DNA from: Scatophagus argus
Lineage: Eukaryota > Chordata > Actinopteri > Scatophagidae
Length of the DNA stretch: 64,000 nt
Assembly: GCF_020382885.2 (NCBI RefSeq)
Contig: NC_058499.1
Coordinates: forward strand, 19,143,872-19,207,871
Reading direction: 5' to 3'
Numbering within the stretch: the first letter of the stretch is position 1; the number at the start of each line of letters is the position of its first letter. Shown here piece by piece: positions 1 through 18,600 of the stretch. The position numbers were made by a program, and so were the translations under genes. The notes under the pieces are model-generated. The model worked only from the letters and a program-made list of their open reading frames with translations, ran no database searches and was not told the origin of the DNA.

Positions 1-141
1 ATAATGAACACAACAGAGTTTTGTATCAAACTTTGTCTGTCTGCGCTGAAACCAGCACTCAAACGCTGATGATCAAGGTGGTGTTGCAGCTGCTGATGAA
101 GTGGTGCCAGAATTCTTTAAATGTACTAAATACATTTGCAG

Positions 142-3724
<3,583 letters not shown>

Positions 3725-5810
3725 GGATGCAAACAAACTGCCTTTGGGATTGCTCAAGAAAGACAAAATGTCCAGTTGTATGCTACACGCCTGAAATATA
3801 ACTGCACACTCTAAATGCTGTCCTTAAATCTGAATCTTAAAGACAAAGTGGGAAAAATCAGTGCTGGATAAGCTGCCTTCCTTTGCCACTCTGTTGATCC
3901 CTGGATTCTTCTTAGATTTTCTCATAAACCCACACATGAACTTCTACTAGAGCTGGACTACTAAAGGACATGTGATACAATCCACACTAGATCAAAGGGG
4001 TCTCAGGGTTGATTGACTCCCCTCAAACAGGCACTATTTAGGACAGCTCAAACTTAGTCTTCATAGACTCTTAACCTGTGTCAGCTCCCCTTGAGCCAGT
4101 GGACAACCACAGACTTCAGCAGTACCCTGTACAGGATGTGATTCGAAGCAAGAGGACAGTGCAAACTCAGTCTGCTGGTGCTGTAACTCAACTATCTGTA
4201 CCTGTACAGTATAAATGGTTTGCTGTTTTCTTTTCAAAAAGGAACATGTGCGTTTTCATGTACAGAAACTAGTTCAAACCTTTTAATAATATAGAATGCA
4301 TCTAAGTATGATATAAAGTATTTACAGTATTCCTGCTCTTCTTCGCTTGAGAAGATGGTTTCAGTCTGAGAAAATGATCATGTAGTTTGATCATGATGGT
4401 CTCATCTCATTCTCTCATCCCTCAGTGAAAATTCATCACCAGTCTAGAAGCACAATGTCTCTTTGCCATCGGTTGGAAAAAAAAAAAACAAAAACAAAAA
4501 AATGATTGCAAAACCATTAAATTCACCAAATGTGAAATTTTTTTGGCCTATCCAGTTTAAGAAATACTTAGCAACTGCTTCATCACATTGATGCAAGTAT
4601 CCTATAACTCCATTATTACAACAAATCCTTCATGCTCATTGATTTTTCAACATTGTCCACAGTGGAAACCATAGATATTCAACAGGGGACTCCACCAATT
4701 CAGCATTGCTCTTCCATAAAGTTTAGATAGCTGCAAGGCAGGTTTTTACAAACGAAAAAATTGAAGCAGCAGAGGTCAGGATGAACTAAGTCAGAAATCC
4801 AGAATCCTACCATAATGCAAATACCTACATACATTAGATCTGCCCTGCCTGCTAATCACGACATTTTCTGTAATATATTTTAAATCTCAAGCCGAACTAA
4901 AGATGATGCTGTGGTGATGTCATCATCATGGATTATTTTTTCACACTTTAGAAAGCTCCCAGCAGAGCCCCAGATGCCATTACACAACTGTTTTCTTGGC
5001 TTGAGTCGTACCCTTCAAGACAGGTAATCTGACCATCATGTGTGAAATCAGTGGAGTGGCCTTTTAAAGGTAAAACTACATGAATGGAAAGAATGTAATG
5101 ATGTTAATAATCTGTTCATGCTGTCAGAAAAACCCCTGTGGCCTGGACAGCGCTGAGGGTGAAAGGTAGATGCTCGTCCACCTGGAGGACAGGACCTTCA
5201 GGATCATCATTGTCCTTGTGTGGCAGGGTTCTCAATTTAGATGCAAATGCAGCACAATCACGGATATAGCAAAGCTGGTGCCAGAAATGTAAATGTGTTT
5301 TAATGCTGTAATTAATTTTATTATTTAAAGTAATTTATGGAGTATGAAAAGCATGACCTGTTAAAAGTAGCACAAAGTCGTTCCCTCACTGTCAACTAAG
5401 AAGTGCAGTAGGTAGATGTTATTTTTTTCCCCGAGAGCAGATGATTTTTCCACTAACTTGTCAAGCTTGGTTGTTCAGCGTGACAGCGACCGGTCATAGA
5501 GCTGGAAGGACCGTGTTCATTCACACATGTATACACACACACACACACCCTCCACTCGATGCTGGTGCTCATGTGAGTCTCACCCACCCTGAACTCTTTC
5601 CCCTCCTCATTGTTGAAGATTTAAAAAAAACAAAAAAAAACAAAAAAAAAAAAAACAAGAGCACAAAACGTTCCTAGCTGTAAGATCTGAATGTATATCC
5701 AGATTTTTTTGAGTGCTCTCATCCTCTTCCCCAAAGGTCTGAGAATCTGCGCACTTTACAGTCTTATAAAGTGTACCTTCAAAGAAATAAAACCAGATTA
5801 AATATGATTT
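3725..5810 (+). other. fgd4: fgd4 3' UTR
   Basis: About 2.1 kb of AT-rich non-coding sequence follows the fgd4 stop codon. It holds A-rich tracts (4478-4500 and 5626-5655) and a short CA run near 5530. No coding exon is recognised. The extent is inferred from an AATAAA at 5786-5791. Confidence 0.6.
5786..5791 (+). terminator. fgd4 poly(A) signal
   Basis: Canonical AATAAA about 2.06 kb after the fgd4 stop. It is the first AATAAA found downstream of the stop in a plausible context; cleavage would fall near 5805-5820. Confidence 0.55.
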
Positions 5811-5819
5811 ATGTGCATC

Positions 5820-6270
5820 TAGCTTGTTTATAATGTCATATTACTGCTTGAACTCCTATGTGTTACCAAATTGATCCAAACCAATCTGACTGTCCTGGTC
5901 ACAACAATCACAGTGAGGCTACTTTCACAGAGAAACGTCTTGTTTTGGTTCCTTGTTTTGCTTCTCCTGAGAAGAAGCTTTCCACAATGAATCACTGTAG
6001 ACATGCACGTGAACACAGGTGAAGTCAGTAGATGCTGAATGCCAGAAGTTGGCAGCAGTCTGAAGATGAATGTGATAATTGAAGGCGTTAAAACAAAGTG
6101 AGAACGTCACCCTGGAACAAACAAACAGAAGAACATCTCTATTCTCATCTGAGTGCATGTCAGCAGATAGTGACTCCAGCTTGTTATTAGCAACAAAATG
6201 AATTCTGCTAATTATGGTGTTGTTTAGGTAGTTTGTTGTGTAATGTGTGTGTGAACTAGACAAGTATTTA
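5820..6270. other. intergenic spacer between convergent fgd4 and nup205
   Basis: About 450 bp between the inferred 3' ends of two tail-to-tail genes. Overlapping short open frames on the - strand here show no recognisable family. I see no RNA gene or promoter signal. Confidence 0.5.
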
Positions 6271-6286
6271 ACAGGTTTAGAAAATG

Positions 6287-6292
6287 TTTATT
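6287..6292 (-). terminator. nup205 poly(A) signal
   Basis: TTTATT on the + strand, read as AATAAA on the - strand, 363 bp downstream of the nup205 stop codon. It is the best candidate 3' end; 6270-6654 would then be the nup205 3' UTR. Confidence 0.55.
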
Positions 6293-6654
6293 TTCACAAA
6301 AAGGGAAAAAAAAGAGAATCGAGAGGAAGCAGAAGAATATATAAAGAGTAAAAATTGCTGTGCAAGTTTTCTCACTTGTTTGAGGAATGCTCCTTGCACC
6401 GCATCAGTCAAACATAATTAGGATTGGTCACACAGAATGCATCACATGTTGTGATGGTGTTAACATTCCACAATACTCCAAGAGAGGAACTGCAACAGAC
6501 CATCAATAAGGAGAGATATTTCCAGAAAAAGCCAACTGACAGAAAGCTGGGAGTCCTTGGCAGTTTAGTTTTCTGCTGTAGCTTGACAGAGGTTTTCAAT
6601 CAATAAGAAACTAATATTTCGGTCTTGGACAGTCTTTGTGTGTGTGTGTGCGCC

Positions 6655-9600
6655 TCAGCTTTTGGGCTGTCGGAGCAGGCCACGGATCCTGCGAACCAGG
6701 GCCTGGATGAAGGTGTAGCGGGAGCGGACTTGGCTGTACAAACCCTCCACCTCCAGCAGTTTCCTTTGCAGAGCCTCTCCAAAACCTGCAGCCATGTCGC
6801 TCTTCAGCTGCAACCACACCAACAGAAGGCAGAGAGATCAGGAGCAATGTTTTGTCAGAGCAGCTTTCAAAGCGTAAACAACATCATGTCCATGTGTACA
6901 TGAAGCTTGTTGCAAGCTTACAGCCATTTCTTACCAGGTCAAGATCTTGCTGGCTGACTCGGGATAGACCACGACCTCCACTTGCCTGCAGTCCACCGAA
7001 CGAGTCTAAAAAAAAAAAAAAAAAGGGATATTTAAGTGATTACAGTCAAGCTAAACTCACTCACATTCAACCTTGGCTTAAATGTATACATATCTTTCTT
7101 TTCTCACCATCAGTGAGGCGTGATCTGTACAAACCAGCTCCAGGCAAAAGGGAGTCTTTGGGATCAGTGGGAGTACAATGCAATAAGTAGTACTCCAGGT
7201 GGCGCCACAACACAAACAAACAGGTCTCGATCACATCTGAGGAAGCCACAGGTCAAGGCACTTCACTCAAATTCATAATGTGCTGTTTCTATATGGTGAT
7301 AATGTACTACAGAGATCCCCCAGAGACACTGACCTAGTGATAGACAGTGTAGGAGTTGATTTTGTGATTCTGGCGCACTGAAAAGGGATCCAGAAAATCT
7401 CTTTCGGCCAACACAACAACGGTGACAACAACTGCGCCTGCAGGGCGTCAAAGGATACAAGAGCTCAAGGCCAGCAGCTTGGCTCTGTTGTTTATAAGCT
7501 GGACCAGTCGCCTCTTGGCCAGCAAGCTTCTCTGGACTGATGAAATTTTCTCCACCCCTCCTGGGCCTGACACCAGGCCTTGGCACAACTACAGAGAGGA
7601 AGTCTGGAGGTTAGACCTGAAGACAATACATGCCAATAACGTGCACAAAATAAAAAGCAATCACCTTTTATCCATACTTTTGTTAACCTTAATTTTAGTC
7701 AGAGTAAAGCAGTGTGGTGAGTGTGAGACACAGCGATTTAGTATACTGGTCCATCATTACCTCCTTGAGCTCCTCAGGAGGAAGCTGGTCCAAGCTCTGC
7801 AGCTTGCCCAGGCTTTGTCGGTGACTCTGGTGGAACCGGAAGAAATCTGCAGCACTGTTCTTCAGCAGGTACAGGACCAGACCCAGGCTGGGGGCCCGGG
7901 AGTAAACCATTGATGGAAGAGTGGATGAGAGATCTTAATAAATAAATAAATAAATAAAATAAGAGCCATTGTTTAAACTCATACCTGCGGAGGTGAATAA
8001 GAGCTGCAAAAAATGAGTCACTAACGTAGTTAAGCTCAAAGTGCTTCAAAAAATTTTGGATTTTCTGAAAAGGTCAAATACTGTAGAAAAGTATGGCTTA
8101 TTCATACAGTGTGCAGTGACAAGAGTCAAGTTCCTTTTCCTGTTCTTCAGCATGGGCAGAATAATACTGACCTGTGCGTCCTCCATCCCTGCCAGCTGGC
8201 TCGCTGCCTGATGGGCTGAAGAGGCAGATGCTGAACTGGGCCTGGGATGAGCTCTGCAGCAGGAGGGTTTGGCAGTACTCCATGATGTTAGCACACACCT
8301 GGGTACAGAGGACAACACCACTCAGGTCGCTGACAGTGGAGTACTGATAAATAATCATGACTATTTATAGAAAACCACACATTTACACACATTTCAGTAC
8401 CATTTATGCTCCTTTTTTTAACCCCCAACTGTAAGTAAGTTATACTGCTGGAATATGTGACAAGTAAACTTGGTCACTTCTCACAACTAGTATACATCAC
8501 TATTACTTCAAATACAGAATGTTTTTTGTCACACCTGTTGCATGGCCACCTCCATCTCCTCTCGTTTGTCTGCAGAATCTCCTGGTGCGGCCATTTCAGC
8601 CTGCTTTAGCAACCTTTCTCGCTCACTCCCCGCCAGACGGCCAAGTAGGGACAAACACAGGCGCTAAAAAAAAAATCAACAAAAAACAAGAGGCCATATT
8701 ACCAACTCAAAAATAAAAAAAACTCAAAAGGGCATATGGGTGTTTAAAGAAAAGGCAGCTACTGAACCTGGAACCTGTGGATGTGACCCTGGAACTCCAA
8801 AAGAGCAGCACTGGTGACCTCCCCACCCATCTCAAGGGCACCTGAGAGATCAAGCAGCGCATGAGTGAGACTGTTCACAGTCTATACGTGAATAGGGTGG
8901 GTTAATACTGTACAACAGTTAGCAAATGAATAAAAAAAAGGAGAATAGTGGTTTAGTTTACCTGGCAAAGCTGTCTTACTGATGATGCCAGTAAGCAAAG
9001 AGAGCTCCTGCAAAACTCCCATACTGAGATCCTGACAGCGCAACAGGGACTGAATGGTATCTGCATGGACTATCAGCCACTGGAGAACCTAAACACACAA
9101 ATAAAAAAAAACAGAAGGCTACAATGTAAGGACGATGCTTGTAAAGCTGTTTGTAATTTTCACAAACACTTCCATGATATTTACGCACACATTGAACTCT
9201 TGTTCTTGACACTCATTTCCTGGTTTCTATTTGCTAGCCAGCTGATCATAGAAACAGTAATTATCATTAACCCCAACTAGGCTCTACAGACTCACACATG
9301 CACAAGGCACCGCTTACAATTTATTAGACTCATTAATGACGTCCTGACATTTTGGATTTCAAAGGTTTACCTGTGCTGCCCCCTGCTGGTGATTCATGGT
9401 GGTAGAGGTCAGAATGACCTGGAAGAGCCTCAGCGTTGGTAAGAGAATCTGCCTGTAGCGGTCCATAGGGCTGGGAATGAAGCCTGATGGGTCCCTCATC
9501 AACCTATAAACAAACAAGGGAACAGACACAGACTTACGTAACATGGTAATTGGACACCTTGTGAACAGAAATCATCGGGACAAGAGAGAAAGAAGCTTAA

Positions 9601-12600
9601 GTCAAATAATTTAAAACAAGTTGCTGACCTGTTCAGTAGTAAAATTGCCTGAATTTTCTACTTGCACAATTTCCAACCCAACATACAGTATAGTATTTAA
9701 GTCTCTACACTAATTTGCTTCAAATCAATCTGAATGTCAGAAACTGACTTCTTCTATTTTAATAAAGATTAAACACACTTGAAAGTTACCCCACCATCTT
9801 TCCTTCATTTGCACAGCCATACCTGTGTGCATCGCTGTCAGGTACCATGTCAAACACCTGACACTCTATCAGCTGTGCCACTAGCCCACAGCGCAGCAGC
9901 TCCACAGCTCCCTGACCAGTCTTAGCCACACGAGTCAGCAGAGCCTGAAAACACACAGCAGAATTTGTACCTTCATATTCATAAAATTTAAATAAATAAA
10001 TAAAAACCAGTACAAACACAATGTGTCTGTTTCAGTGCACATCTCCTCACCATCTTGCTCTCATAGATGTAGAGTGGTTTGAGGAGAGGAGGCTGAGGTG
10101 TGAGGAGGCTCTGCAGGGCGGTATCATCCTGTCTCAGACTCTCCACTAGTGACCGCAGGTAGCCACTGTTGCAGATGTAAACCAGCCACTGGTTCTGGCG
10201 GTCTATGGACAGGATGCGGTCAAGCACAGCCAGAGCCAACATCTTAGGGACAGGGAGAGGTGACAAGGATAAGTAAAGCACTGAGGGTAAAACAAATAAA
10301 AGGCAGGCAAGGTAGTCAACTAAATATATAGGTACTTTCTAGGCAATTTAGATCAGATTCTTTCATGTATGTTTATCTTATCAACAGACCTTTGTAATTT
10401 CACATATTTCAAAGTTCATTTTCTAAATTTAGTTTCAAAAATGTTCTCCCGTGAATGTTGTTGTCTGGCTCATACCCTGCTAATTTCATGGCCATCACAC
10501 GCATCCCGGCACACCACCTCCATGAGAGCCTTCCCATAGCTCTCAATGATGGTGAGGTTCTCTCTCTGCAGTTTGGAGAAACCATCTTCGGGGGCTGTGA
10601 GACGCTCCCACATTGCTTTCCCTGCTGCGGGGATGAAGAAAGAGATTTCTCTGATGACTTAAACAACATCTGTACATTGTCCATTTGAAGTAATTCCAGA
10701 TAAGGGACTTTCTTACAGACTACAAGTGTTAATGTCTCTGTGTTATACCTGTCTGCAGAGTGTCTGGTTCTTCAGGTTTCTGCGCAATTTGAAGATAGTA
10801 CAGCAGAGAACCATACAAGTGAGCACGCAAACGCTGGTATCCACCTCCTTAAAGTAGAAAAGACAATCTTATAAAAATGCAACCTGACCAAGGTTTATCC
10901 TAGCAACATTTATGACAAATGTAGATTTCTATGGGTATAAACAGTTTTAAAGTCACCACTAACCAGTACAAAGGATGAAATCCAGCAGTTTGCGGAGGAT
11001 TAGGTGCAGGGCAGAGTTAGCGATGGATGCGAAGCCAGAGGATGCTTCTAATCCCACCCCCTGCTGCTGTTCGGACAGGACTGACTGGCTGAGATGGGCT
11101 GTCAGTGTGAAGACTGCCCCAGCAACAATGGGCATCAGTTCTCCAGCTGCATCCTCAGACAACACCTGAACAGTAGAATGCAACACTTACATTTAGTTAC
11201 AACAAGCTGCACATTTAAAGGCATTTATTATATCAGCTATTACAGGAACTCGTCATCAATGAATAAAAAATTGTGAGGAAATGTTCCTTACAACGACTAG
11301 ACCTAATGAAACCTCTTCAGAAATGACCCAAAATAACCCAAAATACAGCTAAATCCCCATCTGGATCATCATTGCAAAGGATTTTCACTTTTCCCATTAC
11401 AAACATCCTCACTGACCTTATCATGCAGGTCTAGCAGCAGGTCTCTGATGATGAGCTGCCTGTCATCAGCGGGTATGAGATCAGCAGGGCAGGCGGTGAG
11501 CAGCGTCTCCACCAGGCTCCTCCAGGACCGCAGAGCATGTCGCTTTGCACTCAAACTCCGACGCACACGATTGCGCTCCACCACATGCTGGAGGATGGAG
11601 TTCACCTCCTGAAAGAATACACCCAGGGGCAAAGATGAACATGGGCAAACATTTGTAGCTCTAGCTTATATCTATATAAGATTCACAGCACTAGTGATGG
11701 GAAACTCTTTTAATCACAGCCCTAATCAAACTAAATTTTCAACTTTTTATGATGGCTGTAAAACACATTTAAAAAAGGTAGAGACCACTGCACAATAGCT
11801 TCTCTTTGGTTATTCCTGCCCTGCAACATAAGATAAAATACAAAATAATATAAATAAATAAATGTGCAATTAGTGTTTGTTCACTCACCTCCATTAACAG
11901 TGGCCTCTGTCCAATGGCTGCCATTCCTTGCAGTGCATTCACCTCAGCAACCAGCACTCTATGTAGCAACTGTGAGATAGATTAAAGACAATATAAGACA
12001 ACAGTGAAGGCACAAATAAATAAATAAATAAAAAACCCAGACAGAGAAGACTGGAAACCCACCTTAACATTGCACACAGTGTGTCCTTGCTCATTGACAT
12101 GCTCACAGTTGGAGATCACCTGCTCTATCTGAGTGCGCTCAAAGAAGTCCAGCTGCAGCAGCTCAGGCATGTCCTGACTGAAGTCGATAGTGTCCAGCAC
12201 ACTCAGCAGCTTCCTGCGCACTGATGGCATCAAAGCCAGGACAAGATGAAGAGCAAAAGTCAGAACCAATCTGATACCATTTCTTGTACTGATCTAACAA
12301 TATTTGACTTGTGTACTGCGGTCACACAAACCTTTAGAAACTGTATCAAAATGCAGAAAACCACTGACTGATCTGGTTTCTTCCTCCATGCCTGATTCCC
12401 CATCAGCTACAACAAAAAATTATGAGGTTTTTAGTTTCATGCATTAATGAGCGTGCTTGTATAGTCAAGGTGTTTGGGAAGTTTGAGTTCACACAGAAGG
12501 ATGTGTGTTTATCATTGAATCCAATGGCAGGCTTTGGCAAATAGAAATTTAAGGTTTTCTGAACCAGTAAGCATTTAAAATAAATGGTCAGAATTCATTC

Positions 12601-15600
12601 AGTTATTCCTAACCATTTAAGTTGAAACCTATACCTATCTTCTGAGAAAATTAATGTTTATTAAGGCCTAATATTTTGCCACTGAAACAGTTTGAGAAAA
12701 CAACAGACCTGTATGTTGAGCATGTGGCTGGTCATCCAGCAGGAGGCTGACGAGGTGTTGTGTATGCGAGCGCTGGCGGTTCAGTGAGGTCACTCTCAGC
12801 TCAATTGCAGCTGTTTTCATGAGCCAAGACATCTGGGAGAGGGCAGCAATCTGATTACCTGATGAAAGCAGAAAGCAGAGTAGTGACAGCAATAAGAGAA
12901 GATAATGTAGCTCATTACATTTTCCATCAACACACACTCTACAGCTTTGTAACATTAAAATATTTTCTTTTCAGCAGAAAAACAGAACAACCACAAATTT
13001 CTATTAATGTTCTGCATTTCCTGCCTTCCTGTTTCCACTTCCCCAATACTCACTAGGCAGGATGAAGGGTAGATGCTGCAGATGAGAGTACAGGAAGTCT
13101 TGGCTGGTCCTCAGATAGCGCATGGTGGGTCCAGATGTGTCTGGGCAGGCACATAGCTGGTAGATCACCTGAAACAAACAAAAAAAAAAAAAACAAACAA
13201 AACAGATTAAATCAAACAATTAGCCCAAACACAAATTTCACACAACTTTCTGGCCATAAAATGAAATTCTACAACAACCAGCGAATATTCGGATCTCCAT
13301 GCTAACGAGTCTAAATTCTGAGTGCTTTGAGCAGAAGAGTGGAAGATGAGTACCTGGTAGCAGAGCTCGGCCAGGTGTGGAGCCTGCTGTGTGAGAATAG
13401 GACCTGATCTCTTCTCAGTGCCTCTCTGCAGAAGACTCAGGATGGCATGCAGGCAGCTTCGTGGACATCCCAGCACACCTGGAACAAACAGATGCACTGT
13501 CACGTAAAAAGATAACACTGAGGACAGCTGATCTCTTTTTAAATCCGAACCAGAACCACAACAAGCATTACATAAAATCACAAAGGCCACCATGTCAACA
13601 GCTAAAGCTGACCTGGATCCTGGAGGTTGGTGGAGGAAACGGGCTTCTTGACCTCATAGCCCAACAGATACAAGGCCAAGTTGGGTGTCTTCAGCTCCAA
13701 GGAGGTGATGAGCAGGTTTAGGATATGGATCTGGGTTTCATGTCGGATTCTCGCAACCTTCTTTTGCGCGTCCGATTCTGAAAGTTTCAGGTGTAATGAA
13801 GTACTAATGGTTACGATGCGCAGGTGTGGCTGTCACAGCAAAAAAACAGGAGGTCTTAAATGCAGAAGATGGTACAATTGCAAGACAATAAGATCTCTCT
13901 CCTCACCATCTCCTTTCTCTGTTCCCTCTTCTGCCTCTTCATTGTCCAGACACTGCACAAAGCCTGCCATAAGCTTCTCACTCACAGTCTGAAGGACAAA
14001 GACAAAAATTGTTCCCAACTTGTGAAACAGTGAAAATCACCAGCACAGGCACACCTCAAACAAAATCAAAATCACACACTTATCTTTCCCTTTCCTGAGG
14101 CCTCTTCCCAAATCATTAAGATTAGTTTATAATATAAATTTTGCAGTATTTATATCACAGGCATACTAGGATAACATAAGAAATACATTTTATAGAAACA
14201 TAAACAAGTTACAACATTTGACTTAATATACAGGCCAAGGTTTTAACCAAATTTCACAATTTTTTTCTCACAAATGAAGAGACTAAATCAAAAGTAGAAT
14301 GACATCCAGGATTTAATTATATTCTGCAACAATATATGTTTCTAATAATATGTTAAACCACTGTACAGTATTTTTTTCTTTCGGCTTACTGACACATTTT
14401 GTGAAATATCCTGCAGCTTTGTGGAAAAGACTTGAGTCTTATATACCTGGTCATGTGTGAAATCTCCCACCAGTCTATTCTGAATGTTGGGGTAGTTGGC
14501 AATACATCGCAGGATCTTGGCACTTTGGAAGGCAGCTTCAGGGCTGGAGCTGCTATGGTACAGATATCTGCAAGGGACAAACACAGGTCACCATTAAGTT
14601 ATTCTTAAAAACAAAACAGCCTTTGCAAGAGTAATTTACCTCAAATATATCCTACAATGACTTATAGTGAGATTTTCTAACATTTCAACTTTACTAACTA
14701 GAAAAACAAGTAAAAAATAGTGGAAATCTTTCAAGTTAAACAAACTCAACAACAGACAAGTTAAACAAAACTAAACAAACATGGATCAATGCCACAGTTC
14801 ATCAAAGTCGGAATGCCCTTACCTGGCAATATTGACAATGTGATCAGCCCTCCTAGTCTGAGGACTGACTCCTTGGAGGAGCTGCTCCAAGGGGGAAACC
14901 AGCAGGGAGGCCTGACTCTCCCTCAAAAGGTCCATGAATACTACCTCCTTCTGCAGAGACAAATCCAGCAGGCCCAGGCAGTGCAGCACCGCTGACTCCA
15001 AGTGTTTCTTACCTGTAGGGGAAGCATAACAAAGCATGGCATCAGAGCACACAGACACAAACAAACACAGTCTCTCTTTCTCTGAGAGCAGCAACATATG
15101 TTCTCTCACCAGGGAAGGGTGCATAGGTGTCCAGCTGGCGTACACCCTCCTCCAGCAGGCTGAGGCAGAGCGCCAGCATGGGCGAGTCATTGAGTAGGTG
15201 GAACATGATGCTGTGTCCAGGGGGCTTGTGGGCCAGGACCTGCTCGCCCTGCAGCTCCACCAGCTCCTGGACAAAGTCTGACGGCTGGGGCTCATAGTCC
15301 CGCAGCAGCTTGTGGAACACCTCCAGAACAGCATCAGCAACCTCCCACTGATAGAATGCCAAAAACAAATGAACAGATTCAGTTCAAAGAGCGCACATGA
15401 ATGCTGAAACTACTTTTTCCACCTTGCAGCAAAAACTGCACAGCATTTTACCTTCTCAGCTGGATGGCGATATGCTCGAGTGGGGAAGGGCAGGAACACA
15501 GAATCACGCAAGAAGTTCAGGTAGGGCTGAAAGCCTGGCACACGTAATCCTGCGCCCAAATTAACAGGCAGGCTGCTCTCAACCAATGTGCTGATCAGAT

Positions 15601-18600
15601 GACAGAAAGCTCGTGTCAGAGGGTACTCCTCACAGCTTGACTCGATCTCATTCAGCTCCACCTGGCAGCCAAAAAAGAATCAGAAATTCAATCAATCAAA
15701 TCAGAAAGCCTGCAACACAAATATGCATCTCGTTACAGATTATAAAATATAAAAGATAATACAGATTTATAAAACTTTATTCAAGTCACTCACTTTCTGT
15801 CCACATTATTTTGCAACACAACAACACAATTGGATTTTAAAACTACTCCCATAGGGCATCAGTCAATCTTACTGCAAAGAAATTTAAAATGATACTGGCA
15901 GCGTAGATGCTCTCTGTACTTACAAATGAATCTTGAATTTGAGGGAGAGAAATAAACAATCACAATTTGCCTTCAGACTGGTTTGAGCAGAGAGAATCCA
16001 GCATCAAGTTCACTGACCAAAAGACTCACCTCAATTCCAGCTGCCTGCCTCTGTCCTGGAGCTCGCACTGTCTGCAGGATCTGTGATTTTAAAAAGCAAA
16101 AAAAAAAAAAAAAGAAAGAACATAAAGTTAAAAGATAGATAAAAGAACAATGTTTCACAGTGTTATATAGATATAAAATGATCCGTTATATTAAGGCTAA
16201 CCTGTGTGTACTCCAGGGATTGCCAGAGTGAAGCAGCAATCTCTGGTGACTTTCCAAAGGCTGCCAAGCAGTGAAGGATCTCAGCCTTCAAGACAGGAGG
16301 AACACTGCACTGAAGCAACCCCAACATCACCACAACTGGGGTCCACTGGGGATGCTCACACAATGCCAGACGGGCATTTTCACTCTAAGAGGAAAAAAAA
16401 AACAATCTCAGAAACCTGAATCAAAGTGTAAGGACACAAGGCAAGTATATACAAAACTGAAACAAATTGATCAGGCCAAATGATCAGACATAAATCCTGA
16501 TCTTAATGTAAACAGACATGCTTCTGGTGACCGTTTTAACATACCCATGTGATGATGGTGGTGAGCAGCTGTAAAAATGACGTGAGTCCTTCCAACTCTC
16601 TTTGGGTGATGCCCCTAAGTGGTGGGTGGCGGTACTGTGCTGCATCTGGATTGGGAATGTCTCGGCGCAGGTTCTCATGGTAGAGCATAAGGGAGTGAAA
16701 AAAATGCTCCCAAGACACAGGGCTGCCTGAAACTCCCTGGATGTTGTCACCTACATACACGAAAATGAAATTAGTTGGAATACCTTTGCGTATCTGTTAA
16801 AATGCAGCCACAAGACAAATTAATGAGGATTTGATTATATTTACTACTGGGCAGCCACAAAAATGGTCAATACACCGATGGGTCAAACCGTAGGAATGGT
16901 TTTAATTTCAGACATCAATCTAAAATAAGTACACAATCTGCTCTTACTGTGTGTGGCTCCATTGGTTTTAAGTAGGCTGAAGCAGTAGTGAGCACACTGA
17001 GGACCGTTGGCGAGGCCTTTTAGCATACGCAGATAGGAGATATAGAGGGTGGACGGTAAAAGATCTCCCATCTGACGTACAAACTTTGAAAGAACCACCT
17101 GGATCAAAACAAAAAAAGAAAGAATGATAAGCAAAGGCTACCCCTTCCCAACATTTGGATTTTTTTCCGATACCTTTAATTACACATAATGGCATGAGTC
17201 TCCTACCTGTTTATGTGGAGGCCTTTGCAGTGCCATTCCCAGGTAAGACCCCTGAAGGGAAGTGTGTTGGAGAGACTCTGTGGGACACCAGAACTCCAGA
17301 CCCAATTCCAGTCCAAATGAGTCCTTACTGTAAAACTCCCCTATCTGAAAAAACAAAGCAGCAACCAACACTGTTAAAAAATATTATCAGTTAAGCCCTT
17401 AAAATGTGCAATGGTGATGTGAGTTGATAGGTACTGTAAATGTGTGTGTGCAAGTGGGAAGGACTGACGAGGATCATGAGGTGATCTAAGTCCTTGCGTA
17501 AGGATGATGGAAGCTCGCTGTCCATCTGTAGGGACATGTGTACCAGACGGGCATCCTCATCAGCACGGTTGCGAAGTTGTTTCACCTACAAAGACAAAAA
17601 ATGTTCATTCAATAATTTAATCATTATGCAAAAAACTACAACCTCATAACTTATCAGAGAAATTCTGAGAAGCTGACACTACAACTTCATATCCACACAA
17701 ATCTACCTCTGACTATAGTACAAACACAGGTAGCGGACACCTGTGGTATCTCTCACCTTCATTGGCATGAGTGCCAGAAAGTCTGTGATGAGTGAATGGA
17801 GCCGGCGGATGTAAAACTCTTCCTGGGAAAAACTCTCACATCCTAGTATGCCCTCCTTCATAAACAGGAAGACATCTCCTAGAAGAGCCTGGTCGGCCAG
17901 AGCCTCATCTGCCTCAGTGAACTCAACCAAGGCTGTGCACACATGCAAATATAATACATGTAAGCAGGTTCTATCTTGGAAAACTCACAGTCCCTCAAAA
18001 AGTTTTCATCACAGCTAGAAAGCAAATTTAATAAGTGACCAAGGAAGAGGGACCTTACCGCATCCCTGTGGTAACTGAGAAAGAACTCTCAGAGACAGAG
18101 CCCAGGCCAGTCGACACACAGCCTGCAGGCCTGGAAGCTTCCACGGCTGGCCGTCCATCAGACGACTGTGCACTGCAGACACATACTGTCTCTCAGTCAG
18201 CAAAGGCAGGGCCTGGAGCAGATCTAGAGGGTCGTAACACATAGAGACAGACCTTCATATCCTCTGAAAGCAAAACACTGAAACTAATATCAATCTTATG
18301 CACAGCAACTAGCACATTTAACTGATGAGTTCAATCAAGGGTAACATTATGAACATTATCCCACCTTCTCTATCTTCTGTTCCCTGTTCTATGAAGCTGA
18401 CATCCAAACAGTAGAGCAGTGCCATGACCAGAGCCAAGTTCACATTGTCCAATGAGCCATCAGCTTGAGCTGTCACTGTTTCCAAGTGGCCAATAAGAGC
18501 CAGGGTATCATCTTTAGTCAAAGGCGATTGGCAGGTCCATGAAAACAGGCTGTCTGCCAGGGCCTGTCGAGATTCTTTGATGAGGTCAGAAACCTGGGAG

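Noticed and set aside
7735-7990. TA-rich and A-rich tracts as possible small RNA or transposon ends
   Set aside because: The ATAA repeat at 7937-7958 is simple sequence in a nup205 intron next to an unusual AAG acceptor (7934-7936); no terminal repeats or target duplication are seen.
14819-15340. 173-codon - strand open frame in nup205
   Set aside because: A wrong-frame read through nup205 exon 15110-15347 and an intron; the true frame matches Nup205 and splices in phase.
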